From assembly GCA_963719485.1 (NCBI GenBank), contig OY970387.1, forward strand, positions 248,001-312,000: 64,000 nt of DNA, given 5' to 3'. This DNA is from Bog-473 sp963719485. Lineage in GTDB: Bacteria; Actinomycetota; Acidimicrobiia; Acidimicrobiales; RAAP-2. A model generated the notes under the pieces. That model was not told the origin of the DNA. It saw nothing but the letters and a program-made list of their open reading frames with translations, and searched no databases. Every line of letters begins with the position of its first letter. Within the stretch, counting starts at the first letter, position 1. Below are positions 52,998 through 60,777 of the stretch, piece by piece. A program made the position numbers and the translations under genes.

Positions 52998-54479
52998 CTA
53001 GCCGGGGATCTGCACCTGCTGCGCCTGCGCCAGGAGCGAAGCCTTGTCCGCGCCGAGGATGTAGCCCTCGGCGATGTCCTTGTCCAGGCTCTTGGTGTAG
53101 GCGGCGAGGTAGTTGCTCTGGGTCCCGTAGAGGCTGGCCAGCTGGGCCGGGGTGAAGGCGATGGTCTGTCCGAAGAGGCCGCAGATCTTGGTGGCGCCGG
53201 CGGGCGGTGCGCCACTCAGGGTGGAGACCGGCACGTTCACCGCCGGCGTCCGGACGCCCCCGATGACGTTGCCGTGCGCGTCGATCGCCAGCGTCGCCGG
53301 CTGGGTGCTCGACAAAGTGAAGGGCTGCGGGCTCGGCGGGGGCGTGCCGTTGTCGACCCACTTGTCGAACGCGGTGAACCCCGCTTCGACCACGTTGTGC
53401 TGGGGGCCGCTGTTGACGGGCGTGGTGCAGCCGAGGACGCTCGACGCCGGGCCGATGAAGTAGGCGTCAGCGTGTGAGGTGCCGGCGATCTCCCAGGTGC
53501 GGATCTTGTCCGTGTTGGGCTGTTGGGCGGGGACGTACCCGAGCTGGATCAGATCGGTCTGGGTCTCGGACATGAAGATCGGGACCTTCAGGTCGGTACG
53601 GATGCGCAGGTTGTCGGGCCCGTTGCTCGACGTGATGGACGATCCGCTCAGCGAGGCACCCGAACCACCCCGGCTGTGGATGAAGATCCCGTCGAACGTG
53701 TCGGTCCGCGGCTGCAGCGCGTCAGCGAACGTCGTCAGGTAGAAGGCGGACTGGGACTCGCCGATGGCCAGGACGTGCTTCGGCTTCAGGCCGCTCAGCG
53801 CTGCGGAATGCGGGGCCCGGAGGGCCTGCCCGATCTGGGCGAACATGTCGAGCGCGTACTGGTCACCGGGGTGGTGGAGTGATCCGTAGCGCTCCGGTTC
53901 GCCGGTGACCAGCCCACCCGATGGGATGGGTGTGCCGGGCGTGCTGAGCAGCGACTGCCCGCCGTTCACGCCGAGCGCCTGGGCCGAGACCGCGACGTAC
54001 GCGTAGCCGTCCCGCATCAGCATCGGATTGAGGAAGTCCCAGTCGGGCGCGGATTCGCCTGCCGACACGTTCATCCACTCGACGATCACCGTGCCGTTGA
54101 AATGGGCCGGGTTCGTGGGCCGGCGCACCAGGATGCGGGTCTTGTAGGCCGCCGTCGTCGTCGGTGTGATCGTCCACTTCCCGTCGCTCGGCATGGAGTC
54201 ACCCTTGAACGCGGTGGCCGTCCCCGACGCGAAGTACTCGTGCTCCTCGTAGCCGTTGGGGGCGAGGTCGAGCGTATGGGCGGTCTCGGGCTCCATGATG
54301 TGTCCGGTCGTGATCGGGCCGGTCAGGGCGGCCGCGCTGTGGAACGTCACCGAGGTGGCGGCACCGGTTCCCTGCTCGGTGGCCAGGGTCAGGGGGAACA
54401 GCACGACGAGTCCCGCCACCGCGCCCAGCGCGGTTCTCACCCTGGGCACGATCGAAGCACGCCCTTTGCTGCATGACAT
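52998..54479 (-). CDS. Secreted alpha/beta-hydrolase domain protein
   Basis: ATG 54479 follows AAGGGGG at 7 bases and gives a signal peptide (RVRTALGAVAGLVVLFPLTLATEQ). The 493-residue protein fits a large bacterial hydrolase family related to PF20091: VIVEWMNVSAGESAPDWDF and the nucleophile elbow LAIGESQSAFYLTTFADAL with Ser at about residue 254, a FIHSRGG stretch, and HADAYF near 335 as a possible catalytic His. The substrate is unknown; ester or lipid hydrolysis outside the cell is likely. It converges with the CPT-like gene. Confidence 0.83.
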   Translation of the reverse strand: MSCSKGRASIVPRVRTALGAVAGLVVLFPLTLATEQGTGAATSVTFHSAAALTGPITTGHIMEPETAHTLDLAPNGYEEHEYFASGTATAFKGDSMPSDGKWTITPTTTAAYKTRILVRRPTNPAHFNGTVIVEWMNVSAGESAPDWDFLNPMLMRDGYAYVAVSAQALGVNGGQSLLSTPGTPIPSGGLVTGEPERYGSLHHPGDQYALDMFAQIGQALRAPHSAALSGLKPKHVLAIGESQSAFYLTTFADALQPRTDTFDGIFIHSRGGSGASLSGSSITSSNGPDNLRIRTDLKVPIFMSETQTDLIQLGYVPAQQPNTDKIRTWEIAGTSHADAYFIGPASSVLGCTTPVNSGPQHNVVEAGFTAFDKWVDNGTPPPSPQPFTLSSTQPATLAIDAHGNVIGGVRTPAVNVPVSTLSGAPPAGATKICGLFGQTIAFTPAQLASLYGTQSNYLAAYTKSLDKDIAEGYILGADKASLLAQAQQVQIPG

Positions 54480-54630
54480 TGGAAGCCCCCTTGGCACAGC
54501 CCCGTTTGGCCCGGTGCGCCGGTGACTATACCGATGCCCGGTACCGATGCCCGGTCACCGATGGGCTGCAGGGTTTCGCCGAGCGGGAACTGCCCACCTC
54601 GGACGGCGGGCCCAACGGTACGCTCCGGCG

Positions 54631-56772
54631 ATGGCTGCACGCGTCTCTCCCGACGCACCACGCAAGGGAGCAACGCTCTCCTACTTGCCGGCGCTCGACG
54701 GGATCAGGGGTGTCGCCTTGCTCGGCATCCTGGGCGTGCACGCCGGCGTCTACCTGACTGCCGGCGGCTTCTTCCTGCTGGACAGCTTCTTCGCCCTGTC
54801 GGGATTCCTGATCACCTCGCTGCTGATCGTCGAGTGGCGCAAGAGAGGCACCATCAAGCTCGGTGCCTTCTGGGCCCGGCGCGCACGGCGCTTGCTGCCC
54901 GCGCTCTTCGTCATGCTGATCGGGGTCGCGATCCTCTACGGCATCTTCGTCCCCGCAGGCACCTACCCGACGCTGCGCGGTGACGCGCTGTCGGCGCTCT
55001 TCTACTTCGCCAACTGGCACTTCATCGCGTCGGGCTCCAACTACTTCCACATGACCGGCCTCACCTCACCGCTGATCCACACCTGGTCCCTGGCGGTGGA
55101 GGAACAGTTCTACCTGGTCTGGCCGCTCGCGTTCCTCGGCGTCCTCAAGCTCACGCGCTCGTTGTGGGTCCTGCTCGCCGTGGCCATCGCCGGGGCGTTG
55201 GTCTCCGCCGTGGAGATGGCCATGCTCTACAACCCCACGAACATCAACCGCCTCTACTTCGGGACCGACACCCACGCGCAGTCCGTCCTGGTGGGGGCGA
55301 CCCTGGCCCTGAGCCTGGCGTTGTGGGCCGAGCGCCGGCGGAAGGGCGCCGAACAGGACTGGCAGGCCCGCACGGCCTGGGCCCGCCGCGTGCTGACGGT
55401 CGTCGGCGCGCTCGGCCTGGTCGTCAGTGGCGTCCTGTGCGCCTCCGTGCACTCCGGCGATGCCGCCGCGTACCGGGGGGGATTCCTCCTCGCCGCGATC
55501 GCCACAACGGCGATCCTCCTCAGTGTGTCGTGCGCACAGACCTCACCGGTGGCACGGTTGCTGTCGTTGCGGCCGTTCACCTTCATCGGGCGCATCTCCT
55601 ACGGCATGTACCTCTGGCACTTCCCGTTGTTCACCTTCATCAACGAGCAACGGACGGGCCTCAGTGGATGGCCCCTCTTCGTCGTCCGGGTGATCCCCAC
55701 CATCGGGGTGGCGATGCTGTCCTTCTTCCTGGTGGAGCGGCCCATCCGGCAGGGCACCTTCTTCACCAGGTTCCGGGCCCAGGTGTTCACGCTGCCGGCC
55801 GTGGGGGTCGTGGCGTTGGCCATCGTCCTGGCCACCATGCCGGCGTTGGACACCATCGCCACCGGCGCCGCCGCCACCGGAGCAGTGCCGGCGACCCCCA
55901 TCGCCTCGACCGTTCCCGCGGCGTACGGCACGACGCCGACCCGGGTGCTCCTGGTCGGCGACTCCCAAGCCCTCACGCTCGGCATCGGGCTGCAGACGGC
56001 GCTGACCGCTCATCCCAAGAAGTACGACGGGCTGCACCTGCTCAACGAGGGCATCCTGGGTTGTGGCGTGGCCGACGGGACGACCGGGGAGCAGTCCGGC
56101 GGGACGTTCATCGTCGGCGAGCCCTGCACCCCGGATCCGCAGAACGCGGACTGCCCTCCCGGTGGCGTCTTCGGACCCCATCAGAACGTGCCCTGCCAGG
56201 CCTGGACAAAGGCGTGGGCAGATTGGGTCACGCAGTTGCAACCGAACGTCGTCGTGCTCCTGGCCGGGGGCGGCGAAGTTCTCGACCGCCTCTACCGCGG
56301 GCACCTGACCAACATCTTGAACCCGACGTTCGCGGCCTATGTGGAGAGCCAGCTGGAGAAGGCCGTGCGGATCGCGACGGCACGGGGCGCACTCATGGTC
56401 TTCATGACCAAGCCCTGCCAGAGCACGGGCGAGCAGCCCGACGGTGCCCCATGGCCCCAGGACAGCGCGGCCCGGCAGGAGGCGTACAACGCTTTGCTCC
56501 GCCAGGTGGCGTCCCGGCATCCGGGCCAGGTCTACATGCAGGACCTGAACTCCTACGTCTGCCCGGGCGACAGGTACACCCAGGATCTCGACGGCGTCCC
56601 CGTGCGCGAGGGCGACGGCAGCCACTTCGACATGCAACCCGGAGGCGGCGGCGACTACCTGGCGCCCGCGGTCCTCCCCTACTGGATGGAGCTCGGCCAC
56701 CTGCAGGAGTCGCGCACGAACGGTGCCAGCCTCCCCACCGGATCGCTCCCCCGGTTCTTCGCTCCGCAGTGA
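54631..56772 (+). CDS. Acyltransferase-3 membrane protein with C-terminal SGNH domain
   Basis: ATG 54631 gives 713 residues. The N-terminal 400 form about ten TM helices with PALDGIRGVALLGILGVHAG, FFALSGFLITS, RRARRLLPALF and SYGMYLWHFPLF. The C-terminal 270 form an SGNH hydrolase domain (RVLLVGDSQALTLG, and DGSHFDM with Asp-His). This fused layout is that of OafB-type enzymes, which acetylate extracellular glycans or lipids. The neighbouring methyltransferase may act on the same product. Confidence 0.9.
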   Translation: MAARVSPDAPRKGATLSYLPALDGIRGVALLGILGVHAGVYLTAGGFFLLDSFFALSGFLITSLLIVEWRKRGTIKLGAFWARRARRLLPALFVMLIGVAILYGIFVPAGTYPTLRGDALSALFYFANWHFIASGSNYFHMTGLTSPLIHTWSLAVEEQFYLVWPLAFLGVLKLTRSLWVLLAVAIAGALVSAVEMAMLYNPTNINRLYFGTDTHAQSVLVGATLALSLALWAERRRKGAEQDWQARTAWARRVLTVVGALGLVVSGVLCASVHSGDAAAYRGGFLLAAIATTAILLSVSCAQTSPVARLLSLRPFTFIGRISYGMYLWHFPLFTFINEQRTGLSGWPLFVVRVIPTIGVAMLSFFLVERPIRQGTFFTRFRAQVFTLPAVGVVALAIVLATMPALDTIATGAAATGAVPATPIASTVPAAYGTTPTRVLLVGDSQALTLGIGLQTALTAHPKKYDGLHLLNEGILGCGVADGTTGEQSGGTFIVGEPCTPDPQNADCPPGGVFGPHQNVPCQAWTKAWADWVTQLQPNVVVLLAGGGEVLDRLYRGHLTNILNPTFAAYVESQLEKAVRIATARGALMVFMTKPCQSTGEQPDGAPWPQDSAARQEAYNALLRQVASRHPGQVYMQDLNSYVCPGDRYTQDLDGVPVREGDGSHFDMQPGGGGDYLAPAVLPYWMELGHLQESRTNGASLPTGSLPRFFAPQ

Positions 56773-56817
56773 GGCCTGTGCGCGGCTCGCCCCGTGAACC
56801 CGCCGGATGTTTGTCCA

Positions 56818-56843
56818 GACTCTAAACAGGTTGGTTTAGAGTC
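56818..56843. repeat. Perfect 10-bp palindrome between convergent genes
   Basis: GACTCTAAAC (56818-56827), loop AGGTTG, GTTTAGAGTC (56834-56843). It lies 45 bp after the acyltransferase stop and 70 bp before the methyltransferase stop. It may end transcription from both sides although no T-run follows. Confidence 0.75.
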
Positions 56844-56912
56844 GGCGGAAAAGCGGTGGCGAGTTGAGGTGGTCAGACGCGAAAATCCGGCCGCTCAAAC
56901 GCGACGAGTGGC

Positions 56913-57896
56913 TCACAGGGGCCGAACCGCGGCCCGGGCCACGATCACGTCGGTCTCGCCCGCGCCGGCCCCCAGCCTGAGGCGCCGGCCCGACCACCCG
57001 GTGCGGGCGAGGGCGCGGTCGAAGTACGCGCAGTCGAAACCCAGTTCGAGCCAGCCGTACGTCCGGCTCGACCAGACCGAGAGCCCGTCGAGCCGCGGTC
57101 CCCACGGGTAGTCCAGGTTCTGAATCGGCTCGGCCGCGAACAGCACCACGCCACCGGGCCGCACGATGTCGTGCAGGCGGCGCAGCATGGCGAGGTGGTC
57201 GGCGCAGTGGTGGAAGCTCTCGAAGAAGACCGCCGCGTCGAACCGTTCCTCGGATCCGAACGCGAGCATGTCGTCCTGTTCCACGGTCACCCGGCCGGGG
57301 CCGTCGCAGCGGTGGGCGATGAGCCGGCAGAACTTCTCGTCCAGCTCGACGGCGGTGACGTCGAGGCCCGTGGCCACCAGGTCGCGGGTGAGATTGCCCC
57401 AACCCGAGCCGAACTCGACGACGCGCCGTGGTCCGGCCCGCGACGGCACGGCGTCGGCCAGGCACTCGAGGAGGTGGCCGCGGGCCACGAGGTCGCGGCC
57501 GACCAGGGCCAACGAACCGGTCTGGTACGGGAACGGTCGCTCGCGCGCGGTCGCCAGGTCGAAGGGGGAAGCCTCGTGCCCGATGTCGTAGCCGTCGCGG
57601 CCCGAGACGGCGCGGTAGAGATCCCACGTCCACTCCCGGTAGGCGTCGGAGAACGGGTCTTCGGGTGGTGCGGTCGGGAGCTCCAGCACGATGCCGTCGA
57701 GCAGGACGCGTGCGTCATCGGGACGGGGCCCCATCAGCGCGGTGGCGCGGGCCAGCACCGCGTCGAGCTCGTGCGGCGCGACCGCGCGGGGGCCGGGTCG
57801 CCCCAGCGCAGCGCGCACGGAGCGCCGGAGCCGTGGCGGGAGCGCGTCGACGGCCCGCGCGCCCAGGCGCACGGCGGCACGCGTCGATTCGCTCAT
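56913..57896 (-). CDS. Class I SAM-dependent methyltransferase
   Basis: ATG 57896 is preferred; the frame extends upstream as a shadow of the monooxygenase gene. The 327-residue protein has an N-terminal helical part and a methyltransferase core: VVEFGSGWGNLTRDLVATG (SAM loop, about residue 165), VTAVELDEKFC (acidic tip of strand 2), DAAVFFESFHHC and VRPGGVVLFAAEP. The substrate is unknown. It follows the ABM monooxygenase gene by 23 bp and converges with the acyltransferase-SGNH gene. Confidence 0.85.
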   Translation of the reverse strand: MSESTRAAVRLGARAVDALPPRLRRSVRAALGRPGPRAVAPHELDAVLARATALMGPRPDDARVLLDGIVLELPTAPPEDPFSDAYREWTWDLYRAVSGRDGYDIGHEASPFDLATARERPFPYQTGSLALVGRDLVARGHLLECLADAVPSRAGPRRVVEFGSGWGNLTRDLVATGLDVTAVELDEKFCRLIAHRCDGPGRVTVEQDDMLAFGSEERFDAAVFFESFHHCADHLAMLRRLHDIVRPGGVVLFAAEPIQNLDYPWGPRLDGLSVWSSRTYGWLELGFDCAYFDRALARTGWSGRRLRLGAGAGETDVIVARAAVRPL

Positions 57897-57919
57897 GAGA
57901 TGGAGGCGCCCGCTCGCCC

Positions 57920-58234
57920 TCAGCGGGCCGCGGGCACGCCGCTCGGGGCGGTCGGGGACGCGTCGAAGAAGCTCGCCGTCGCACCGGTGATGCGCCGCAG
58001 GTTCCGCTCGCCAAAAGCAGCCTCGTGCGGCGCGGCAAGGTGCGCGTCGAGCAGCTCCTGGGACTCCCAGCACTCGAAGAAGCGGAAGGTGTTGGGGGCC
58101 TCCAGGTCCTCGCCCCAGAAGTACTCGAGGCAGCCGGCGTCACGCCGGCTCGCCACCGTCACCTCGGCCAGGCTGGCGAGCACGTCCTTCCGGTCCGAGG
58201 GGTCGAAGCTGAGGGAGCCGGCGATGATGATCAT
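57920..58234 (-). CDS. Antibiotic biosynthesis monooxygenase (ABM) domain protein
   Basis: A 104-residue single-domain protein with the ferredoxin-like ABM fold: IIIAGSLSFDPSDRKDVLASL, ASRRDAGCLEYFW and FRFFECWESQELLDAHLAAPH, which match the YgiN/quinol monooxygenase consensus. Such proteins act on quinols, or are stress-linked small oxygenases without cofactor. It sits between an amidohydrolase and a methyltransferase on the same strand. Substrate unknown. Confidence 0.85.
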   Translation of the reverse strand: MIIIAGSLSFDPSDRKDVLASLAEVTVASRRDAGCLEYFWGEDLEAPNTFRFFECWESQELLDAHLAAPHEAAFGERNLRRITGATASFFDASPTAPSGVPAAR

Positions 58235-58255
58235 GGCGGGAGGGTAGCGGCGTCC

Positions 58256-58864
58256 TCAGCGGTCGGCGAGAGCAGCGAGGTCGTCCTTCACGAGCGTGCC
58301 GCCCTTCAGGACGGCCAGCAACCGGGCCTGGTCCTGCAGGAGCCCGATGTCGGCCAGGGGGTCGCCGTCGACGACGAGCAGGTCGGCCAGATAGCCCGCC
58401 TGCACCGAGCCGAGCTCGTGGGACCGCCCCATCAGCTCGGCCCCGTTCCGGGTGGCCCAGCGGATCACGTCGAGGGGCGGGATCCCCGCCTCCTTCACGT
58501 AGAACTCGAGCTCGTCCGCGTAGCGACCGTGCGGCAGGCTGATGGCGCCGTAGTCGTCGCCGCACAGGAGCTTCACGCCCGCGTCGTTTGCCCTGGGCAG
58601 GATGGCGAGCGCCTGCTCGATGTCCGTGGCCATGGCGGCGGTGAACCCGAGCCCGCCGCCGCCCATCATTTCGGCGAAGCGGACCGGGAAGAGCTGGCTC
58701 GGGACAAGGAAGGTGCCGAGCTCGACCATCCGTTCAATGGCCAGCGCGTCGAGCCCGTCGCCGTGGTCGATGACGTCGATGCCGGCATCGAGCGCTATGT
58801 GGATGGCCTCGCGGTTGGCGATGTGGCCGCGGACGAGTGCGCCGCGCTCGATGGGCCGCCTCAA
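58256..58864 (-). CDS. Amidohydrolase, C-terminal part (frameshifted)
   Basis: This frame continues the amidohydrolase fold started at 59507. It carries VRGHIANREAIHIALDAGIDVIDHG (metal His residues of strands 5 and 6), a conserved Asp in LLCGDDYG, and the C-terminal composite-domain end (NGAELMGRSHELGSVQAGYLADLLVVDGDPL) typical of imidazolonepropionase-like amidohydrolases. The N-terminal part lies in the frame one base away. An extra base near 58850-58860 explains the break. Confidence 0.78.
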   Translation of the reverse strand: MRRPIERGALVRGHIANREAIHIALDAGIDVIDHGDGLDALAIERMVELGTFLVPSQLFPVRFAEMMGGGGLGFTAAMATDIEQALAILPRANDAGVKLLCGDDYGAISLPHGRYADELEFYVKEAGIPPLDVIRWATRNGAELMGRSHELGSVQAGYLADLLVVDGDPLADIGLLQDQARLLAVLKGGTLVKDDLAALADR

Positions 58865-59507
58865 TGCCCGCCGTGATCTCCTCTCGGGTCATCTCGGTCT
58901 GCTCGCTCGGTGCCACCGTGCCGTGCCCGCCCGTCACGAACATCTTGATGATCTCGGCCCCCTGTTTGATCTCCTCGCGCACCGCGAGCCGGAAGGCGTC
59001 GGGGCCATCGGAGCGGTTGATGGCGCCGCGGGCGCCGACGTCCCAGTACCACGGGAAGCTCTTGTCGCCGGCGTGCCCCGTCGTGCTCACGTCGCGACTG
59101 CCGGCCATCAGCCGGGGGCCCACGATGAGTCCCTCCGCGATGGCGGCCTTCATGGACGCGTCGATGGCAAAGGGCGCGCCCGCGCTCACGGCGCCGGTGA
59201 AGCCGCAGCGGAGCAGCAACTCGAGATGATGCGCCGCCCGCACGGCTTGGAGCGCCGGCGGCTCCTCGAGACCGAACGGAGCCGCCTTCGAACCGAGCTC
59301 GTGGTAGGTGGCGTGGAAGTGGCTGCTGACCATGCCGGGCATGACGGTCCGCCCGTCGAGGTCCACGACCCGGTCCTTGGGACCGGTCTCGACGCCGTCG
59401 GAGGGACGCACGGTGGCGATTCGACGGTCCTCGATCACCACCGTGGTCCGGGGCCGGGCCCCGTCCGCGTCGAGGACGGTGGCGTCGTGCAGGACGAGCC
59501 TAGGCAC
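58734..59507 (-). CDS. Amidohydrolase, N-terminal part (frameshifted)
   Basis: GTG 59507 fits the usual N-terminus (LVLHDATVLDADG); further upstream is shadow. The sequence has the metal motif HxH in SSHFHATYHE at about residue 65 and IIKMFVTGGHG with the carboxylated-Lys region. Homology stops near 58857 (ITAGIEAAH), after which the frame is Arg-rich out-of-phase sequence to 58734, and the protein resumes in the neighbouring frame. The whole enzyme would have about 415 residues, close to the dipeptidase or imidazolonepropionase-like group. The substrate is unknown. Confidence 0.78.
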   Translation of the reverse strand: MPRLVLHDATVLDADGARPRTTVVIEDRRIATVRPSDGVETGPKDRVVDLDGRTVMPGMVSSHFHATYHELGSKAAPFGLEEPPALQAVRAAHHLELLLRCGFTGAVSAGAPFAIDASMKAAIAEGLIVGPRLMAGSRDVSTTGHAGDKSFPWYWDVGARGAINRSDGPDAFRLAVREEIKQGAEIIKMFVTGGHGTVAPSEQTEMTREEITAGIEAAHRARRTRPRPHRQPRGHPHSARCRHRRHRPRRRARRAGH

Positions 59508-59598
59508 AGTCGCCTGCCATCTCGTGGGCTCCGGACACGGCTCCGGTACCGTTCTCGGGCACGGAGGGAACGATAGTGACCAGAACCCGACGACCGCA

Positions 59599-60474
59599 GT
59601 GGCGCGTCCCGGCAGACCTTTGACCCTCGGCGCGGGTGACACCGTGCTCTGTTCGGGCACGCTCCGGCCGGGCATCTCGTTCGGGGAGCGGGTGGCCGCC
59701 GCCGAGGCCGGGGGGTTCTCCGGCATCTCGCTGTGGGGGCGCGACTACCGGGCGGCCCGCGACGGGGGACTCAGCGACCGGGACGTGCGCCTGTTCCTGG
59801 CCGACCACGGCCTGGCGGTGGCCGAGCTCGACCCCTCCTGGTGGTGGCTCCCGGGCGCGTCCGATGTGCACGTCCCGCCCGAGCTCGATCAGGAACGGAT
59901 CTTCGCTTTCGGCGAGCGGGAGCTGTTCGCCGTTGCGCACGCCGTCGGGGCCCGCTCTCTCAACGCCGTCGACGTCTTCGGGGGCTCCTGGTCCCTGGAC
60001 GAGGCGGCGGCGGCCTTCGCCGGGCTGTGCCAGCGGGCGGCCGAGCACGGCCTGCTCGTCCACCTGGAATTCCTGCCGTGGTCGAGGATCCCGGATCTGG
60101 CGACGGCCTGGCAGGTGGTCCGCGCGGCCGACAGGCCCAACGGCGGCATCATGCTCGACGCCTGGCACTACTTCCGGAGCGGGCCCGACGGCGAGCTCCT
60201 GCGGACCATTCCGGGCGCCTCCATCCTCGGCGTCCAACTCTGCGACGCGCCGGCGGCACCCGAGCCCGAGCCACTCCATGCCACGCTGCACGAGCGGCTG
60301 CTCCCCGGCGAAGGCGGGCTGCCGCTGCGCGCCCTGCTCGACGATCTCCGGGAGACCGGCACGGCGGCTCCGCTCGGCGTCGAGGTGTTCTCCGACGTCC
60401 TGCACGCGCTGGACCCGGTGGAGGTCGGCCGGATGGCCGGTACGTCGCTGCGCGCCCTGCTCGATCCCGGGTGA
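59599..60474 (+). CDS. Sugar phosphate isomerase/epimerase-like TIM-barrel protein
   Basis: This 291-residue protein fits the xylose-isomerase-like TIM-barrel family: FGERVAAAEAGGFSGISLWG as the first strand-helix, AVGARSLNAVDVFGG, LLVHLEFLPW with a metal Glu, GGIMLDAWHYFRSG with Asp and His, and GVEVFSD with the last Glu. Metal ligands are therefore kept. Start GTG 59599 is uncertain; the frame is open upstream to 59308. It is divergent from the amidohydrolase gene (91 bp between). Family members isomerise or epimerise sugars or inositols; the substrate is unknown. Confidence 0.8.
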   Translation: MARPGRPLTLGAGDTVLCSGTLRPGISFGERVAAAEAGGFSGISLWGRDYRAARDGGLSDRDVRLFLADHGLAVAELDPSWWWLPGASDVHVPPELDQERIFAFGERELFAVAHAVGARSLNAVDVFGGSWSLDEAAAAFAGLCQRAAEHGLLVHLEFLPWSRIPDLATAWQVVRAADRPNGGIMLDAWHYFRSGPDGELLRTIPGASILGVQLCDAPAAPEPEPLHATLHERLLPGEGGLPLRALLDDLRETGTAAPLGVEVFSDVLHALDPVEVGRMAGTSLRALLDPG

Positions 60475-60498
60475 CTGGGCGTCTGTTCAGGGCGAGGT

Positions 60499-60747
60499 CA
60501 TCGCCGAGAGCACGAAGTCCGTCAGGTTGCGATCGAGGCCTTTGTTGTTCTGTCTCGATCCCTTGGCATCACCATCATCGCAGAGGGCATCGAGCAGCCA
60601 CGGGAGATGATCGTCCTTCGCAGTCTCGGCGTTCAGGCAGCCCAGGGATATCTGTTCGGCCGACCCCAACCGGCACAAGCGCAAAACGGGCACTCGGTCC
60701 GGCATCTTGCGGTGGTCGCCGAAAATCCGGTTCGCTCGCGTCGTTGA
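60499..60747 (+). pseudogene. Remnant of an EAL (cyclic-di-GMP phosphodiesterase) domain
   Basis: In frame from about 60499 to the TGA at 60745 the sequence reads VRQVAIEAFVVLSRSLGITI, then IAEGIEQPREMIVLRSLG and VQAAQGYLFGRPQPAQ. This is the C-terminal third of an EAL domain (AEGxE and QGYxFGRP motifs). There is no start codon before the homology and the catalytic EAL strand region is absent. The frame follows directly from the isomerase stop without ribosome-binding site. A degraded leftover of a GGDEF-EAL or EAL gene. Confidence 0.8.
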
Positions 60748-60777
60748 GGACGTCACGCCGCTGCGACGAGCGACTCG

